Part shown: positions 61,801 to 64,000 of the stretch, piece by piece
Numbering within the stretch: position 1 is the first letter of the stretch
Layout of the letters: every line of letters starts with the position of its first letter
Assembly (NCBI GenBank): GCA_964574815.1
Contig: CAZNPL010000015.1
Location: forward strand, 62,001 to 126,000
Direction of reading: 5' to 3'
DNA length: 64,000 bases
DNA from: CAZNPL01 sp964574815
GTDB taxonomy: Bacteria; Planctomycetota; Phycisphaerae; UBA1845
Notes under the pieces: model-generated
The model's database searches: none
Told to the model about the DNA's origin: nothing
What the model saw: the letters and a program-made list of their open reading frames with translations, nothing else
Made by a program: the position numbers and the translations under genes

Positions 61801-62643
61801 ATGGACGTGATCAGGCCGCTGCTCTACGGCGTTGGGCTCCCAGCCGTCGTTTGCGCGGCGGGGCTGACGCTGGCGTTTGTCTTCTCGCGGCGCCGGCACG
61901 CGACCGGGCCGAGTGGTGCCACGGCCTCGGCACATACTTTGGCGTACGTGCTGGCATTCGCGGCGCTGTTCGGCTGGCCGGAGCTGCCTCCGGTGGAGCA
62001 TTGGCGCTGGCTGCCGTTTGTGGCCGTGGTCGGGTGTATCGTCGGCGTGATCGACGTTCACGGGGGGCCGGCCCGCTGGTGGGTGTGGGTGATTCGCGTC
62101 GCCGGCGCGGCGCTGCTCGCGGTGCTGATCACACCGGACTGGGCCGATTCGCCCGTTGCGATGATGATGCTTGCCTTCGCCGGGTTGCTGATCCACTGGG
62201 CGCTGTTGCGCGTTCTCATAGAGCGCGCCGGCCCACGAGTCAGCCCGGCCGTCCTGCTCATCGCCTTCTTCGGCATGGGCTATGTCCTGGTAAGCAGCGG
62301 CAACACCAAGCTGGCTCAGTCGTCCGTGGCCATGACGGCCGCGTGCATCGGGCAAGTGCTGGTACTGCTGCCGCTGGCCAAGCGGATAGGAGAGGCGTCC
62401 TTCTTCGCGGTCATGAGTGCCCTGCTCGTAGCACACGCAACCCTCGGGAACCTCTACAATTACAGCGACATCGAGGGATGGTTATTCGCGGTCGCGGCGG
62501 CCGTGCCATTTGCGGCTTTTGTGGCCGACATCGGAGCGATGGGGCGGTGGAGCGGATGGCGAGTCGGCGCGGTGAGGATCATTTGCTGCGTTCTGCTGGC
62601 TGGCGGGGTTGTCGCGTGGGCCACCATCCGAGCTAACGCTTGA
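61801..62643 (+). CDS. polytopic membrane protein, unknown function
   Basis: A 280-residue protein that is almost entirely hydrophobic, with about eight membrane segments (VCAAGLTLAFVFSRR near the start, WLPFVAVVGCIVGVIDV, VAGAALLAVLITPDW, MMMLAFAGLLIHWALLRVL, AVLLIAFFGMGYVLVS, and so on to the end). Short loops, few conserved charged residues. No family recognised. It follows yceI by 84 bp on the same strand and could share its transcript. Function unknown. Confidence 0.68.
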   Translation: MDVIRPLLYGVGLPAVVCAAGLTLAFVFSRRRHATGPSGATASAHTLAYVLAFAALFGWPELPPVEHWRWLPFVAVVGCIVGVIDVHGGPARWWVWVIRVAGAALLAVLITPDWADSPVAMMMLAFAGLLIHWALLRVLIERAGPRVSPAVLLIAFFGMGYVLVSSGNTKLAQSSVAMTAACIGQVLVLLPLAKRIGEASFFAVMSALLVAHATLGNLYNYSDIEGWLFAVAAAVPFAAFVADIGAMGRWSGWRVGAVRIICCVLLAGGVVAWATIRANA

Positions 62644-62762
62644 CGGGGCTGGATGTGCGTAACTCATTTTCCAACAAAGATTTACAATAGACAGGGTGCC
62701 ACGGCGGTCGCTGTGCACACGTGCTTGCCAACGACGAGAAAGATTTTTGGGGGAAAAACATG

Positions 62763-62790
62763 TTGACAAAGCATGATCTTATGATATATT
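62763..62790 (+). promoter_or_regulatory. sigma70-like promoter of the arsR-family operon
   Basis: TTGACA (62763-62768) and TATATT (62785-62790) with a 16-base spacer, only a few bases before the start codon, so the transcript would have almost no leader. The 10-mer GATATATTGA (62783-62792) covers the -10 and recurs at 63142-63151, making it a candidate repressor site. Confidence 0.6.
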
Positions 62791-62796
62791 GATGTT

Positions 62797-63105
62797 GTGA
62801 TGATAAGGGAAACGGATCACAAGCCGATTCCGATGGACGTGCTGGACCGGACCGCACGCGTGTTGCGGGTCCTGGCCCACCCGCATCGGTTGAAGATCAT
62901 CGAGCTGCTGGCGGACCGCAAGCTGACGGTGGGGGAAGTGGCCGAGGCGGTCGGGATCGCCCCCAACGCGTGCAGCCAGCACATGAACATGATGAAGGCC
63001 CATGGCGTGCTGAGCAGCGTGCGTGACGGCAAGGTGATGTACTACCGCGTGGAGGATCCCAACGCGCTGAACGTGCTGGGGTGCATTCGGACGCATGCGA
63101 TGTGA
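62797..63105 (+). CDS. ArsR/SmtB-family transcriptional regulator
   Basis: A 102-residue winged-helix repressor. Seen: RVLRVLAHPHRLKIIELLADRKLTV (helices 1-3), the recognition region VAEAVGIAPNACSQHMNMMKAHGVL, and the wing VRDGKVMYYRVEDP. Two cysteines are present, one in the recognition-helix segment (NACSQH) and one near the C-terminus (VLGCIRTH). Some ArsR proteins sense metals or persulfides through Cys pairs, so a thiol-based sensor is possible but unproven. It precedes a rhodanese and a CoA-disulfide-reductase-like gene. Start is GTG 62797 or ATG 62800, immediately after the promoter. Confidence 0.88.
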   Translation: MMIRETDHKPIPMDVLDRTARVLRVLAHPHRLKIIELLADRKLTVGEVAEAVGIAPNACSQHMNMMKAHGVLSSVRDGKVMYYRVEDPNALNVLGCIRTHAM

Positions 63106-63141
63106 CGCGGTCGCCGGCAACGGAGTTTGTTTTTTTACTCG

Positions 63142-63151
63142 GATATATTGA
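63142..63151 (+). promoter_or_regulatory. second GATATATTGA site, candidate ArsR operator
   Basis: The exact 10-mer also found over the arsR -10 element, here between arsR and the rhodanese gene. It contains a TATATT that could serve as a -10, though no good -35 is visible upstream. Confidence 0.4.
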
Positions 63152-63170
63152 AAAATCTTGAGGTATTGAT

Positions 63171-63731
63171 ATGAGCATGTATCGGACGATGACGGCGGAT
63201 GACCTGAAGACCCGGCTGGCCGAGGGCAATGGCGCCCGATTGATTGACGTTCGCGATTTCGACGAGTTCGGGACGGTTCACGTGCGCGGCGCCGACTGCG
63301 TGCCACTGGCACAGCTCTTGCGAACGGCCTCCGAATGGTCGCGTGACGATGAGTTGATGCTGATTTGTCACAGCGGACAGCGCGCCCAAGAAGCGGCCGA
63401 GAAGCTGGAATCTGTCGGGTTTAATCGCCTTGCTGCCGTCGAGGGTGGGACCAAGGCGTGCGTTTCGGCGGGTCTTCCGGTAGTACGGGGCTCCACGCGG
63501 CTGCCGATCCAGCGCCAGGTTCTGATCGGTGCCGGGGTCGTGCTGCTCTCCGGTCTGGCGCTGTCGTTTGTGCATGCGGCTTTGATCGCCATCACCTGGT
63601 TCGCCGCGACCATGCTGGTGGTCGCTGGTCTGACCGGCTTCTGCCCGATGGCGAAGATGCTGGCCGCCGCGCCGTGGAACCGCGCGGCCAAGCCGGCGTG
63701 CGATACCGGTTCCTGTACCAGCGCAGCTTAG
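63171..63731 (+). CDS. rhodanese domain fused to DUF2892-type membrane region
   Basis: A 186-residue protein. Residues 1-105 are a rhodanese (sulfurtransferase) domain: LIDVRDFDEFGTVHVRGAD near 25 and the active-site loop LICHSGQRAQ near 65, with the catalytic Cys. Residues 115-165 hold two membrane helices (VLIGAGVVLLSGLALSFVHA, AALIAITWFAATMLVVAGLTG) and the motif GFCPMAKML, typical of the DUF2892/YgaP-like C-terminus. The tail has a further Cys pair (CDTGSCTSAA). YgaP-type proteins transfer sulfur at the membrane. GAGG precedes the ATG by 7 bases. A CoA-disulfide-reductase-like gene follows 11 bp later. Confidence 0.92.
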   Translation: MSMYRTMTADDLKTRLAEGNGARLIDVRDFDEFGTVHVRGADCVPLAQLLRTASEWSRDDELMLICHSGQRAQEAAEKLESVGFNRLAAVEGGTKACVSAGLPVVRGSTRLPIQRQVLIGAGVVLLSGLALSFVHAALIAITWFAATMLVVAGLTGFCPMAKMLAAAPWNRAAKPACDTGSCTSAA

Positions 63732-63742
63732 GGAGATCCATC

Positions 63743-64000
63743 ATGAAACGGCGGATCCTGATCGTGGGCGGTGTCGCGGCCGGTGCCAGCGCCGCCACAA
63801 GAGCCCGGCGGCTCAACGAAGAGGCCGAGATCGTCGTTTTCGAGCGGAACGGCTACCCCTCGTTCGCCAATTGCGGACTGCCTTACTATGTAGGCGACAT
63901 CATCAAGGAACGAAATAAGCTTCTCGTACAATCGGTGGAAGGTTTCAAGACGGCGTTCAACATCGACGTGCGCGTGAACCACGAAGTCGTCGCCATCGAC
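63743..64000 (+). CDS. CoA-disulfide reductase-like FAD/NAD(P) oxidoreductase, 3' end outside window
   Basis: The first 86 residues of a pyridine nucleotide-disulfide oxidoreductase, open through the right edge. Seen: FAD-binding ILIVGGVAAGASAATRARRL (residues 5-24), the acidic residue at the end of strand 2 (IVVFERNGYPSF), and the single active-site Cys in ANCGLPYYVGD, the pattern of CoA-disulfide/polysulfide reductases (Cdr/Npsr type). GGGAGATCC precedes the ATG. It is the third gene of the arsR-rhodanese operon. Some homologues carry a C-terminal rhodanese domain; this cannot be checked here. Confidence 0.88.
   Translation, partial: MKRRILIVGGVAAGASAATRARRLNEEAEIVVFERNGYPSFANCGLPYYVGDIIKERNKLLVQSVEGFKTAFNIDVRVNHEVVAID

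Noticed and set aside
1..64000. tRNA, rRNA, prophage and integrase attachment sites
   Set aside because: I looked for tRNA T-loop-like sequences in the longer gaps, and for rRNA stretches, integrases and phage structural genes, and found none convincing; a covariance-model scan would settle tRNA absence.

Overview
The window is a GC-rich bacterial chromosome segment with no rRNA, tRNA, CRISPR array or prophage that I can see. The gene set suggests Planctomycetota, possibly a Phycisphaerae-like lineage. The reasons are a cluster of very large pseudopilins, paired DUF3857/transglutaminase proteins, YkgJ-type Cys-cluster proteins, a lysine-rich histone-H1-like protein tail, and abundant short intergenic repeats with a REP-associated transposase. 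This placement is an inference from gene content; no marker gene proves it.

Layout. 1-5258: end of a complex I operon (nuoL 3' part, nuoM, nuoN) followed by a ferritin-like protein. 5427-9123: a coupled minus-strand operon (two YkgJ proteins and a small lipoprotein), an OFA-type MFS transporter and a small membrane protein. 9272-13498: a minus-strand pair of M16 peptidase-like proteins (one catalytic, one not) and a phosphomannomutase with a Cys-rich N-terminal extension. 13819-18304: a TolC-like protein, an SH3-repeat secreted protein, a 64-residue lipoprotein and gpsA. 18354-21557 (minus): pyruvate phosphate dikinase with a 146-residue histone-like tail, driven by a near-consensus promoter.

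21906-39137 is one long plus-strand type IV pilus / type II secretion-like cluster: two PilB/GspE ATPases on either side of a PilT, then PilC, three GspG-like pseudopilins, three more prepilins, and a 1149-residue GspK-like protein. No secretin, PilM/N/O or prepilin peptidase is present here, so those genes must lie elsewhere. Several prepilin leader peptides are encoded by simple repeats of the kind normally found between genes.

39369-49481: ispG; a REP-associated tyrosine transposase with a frameshift, framed by near-identical REP arrays; a large TPR-containing secreted protein; a TAXI solute-binding protein; a DUF2959 protein; a LolA-like secreted protein; a secreted cyclophilin; and tsaB. 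49866-52866: a metallophosphoesterase and yidC. 53066-58534 (minus): two DUF3857/transglutaminase-like proteins, only one with a visible catalytic triad, then a lipoprotein translationally coupled to a small zinc-ribbon ORF. 58872-62643: a zinc-ribbon membrane protein, an atypical SDR, YceI and a multi-pass membrane protein. 62797-64000: an ArsR-family regulator, a rhodanese-membrane fusion and the start of a CoA-disulfide-reductase-like flavoprotein, which looks like a sulfur/persulfide-handling operon.

The strongest unusual signals are the PPDK-histone-like fusion, the RAYT/REP locus together with two dispersed palindromic repeat families, the repeat-derived prepilin leaders, and the split of catalytic and substrate-binding motifs between the paired M16 proteins.
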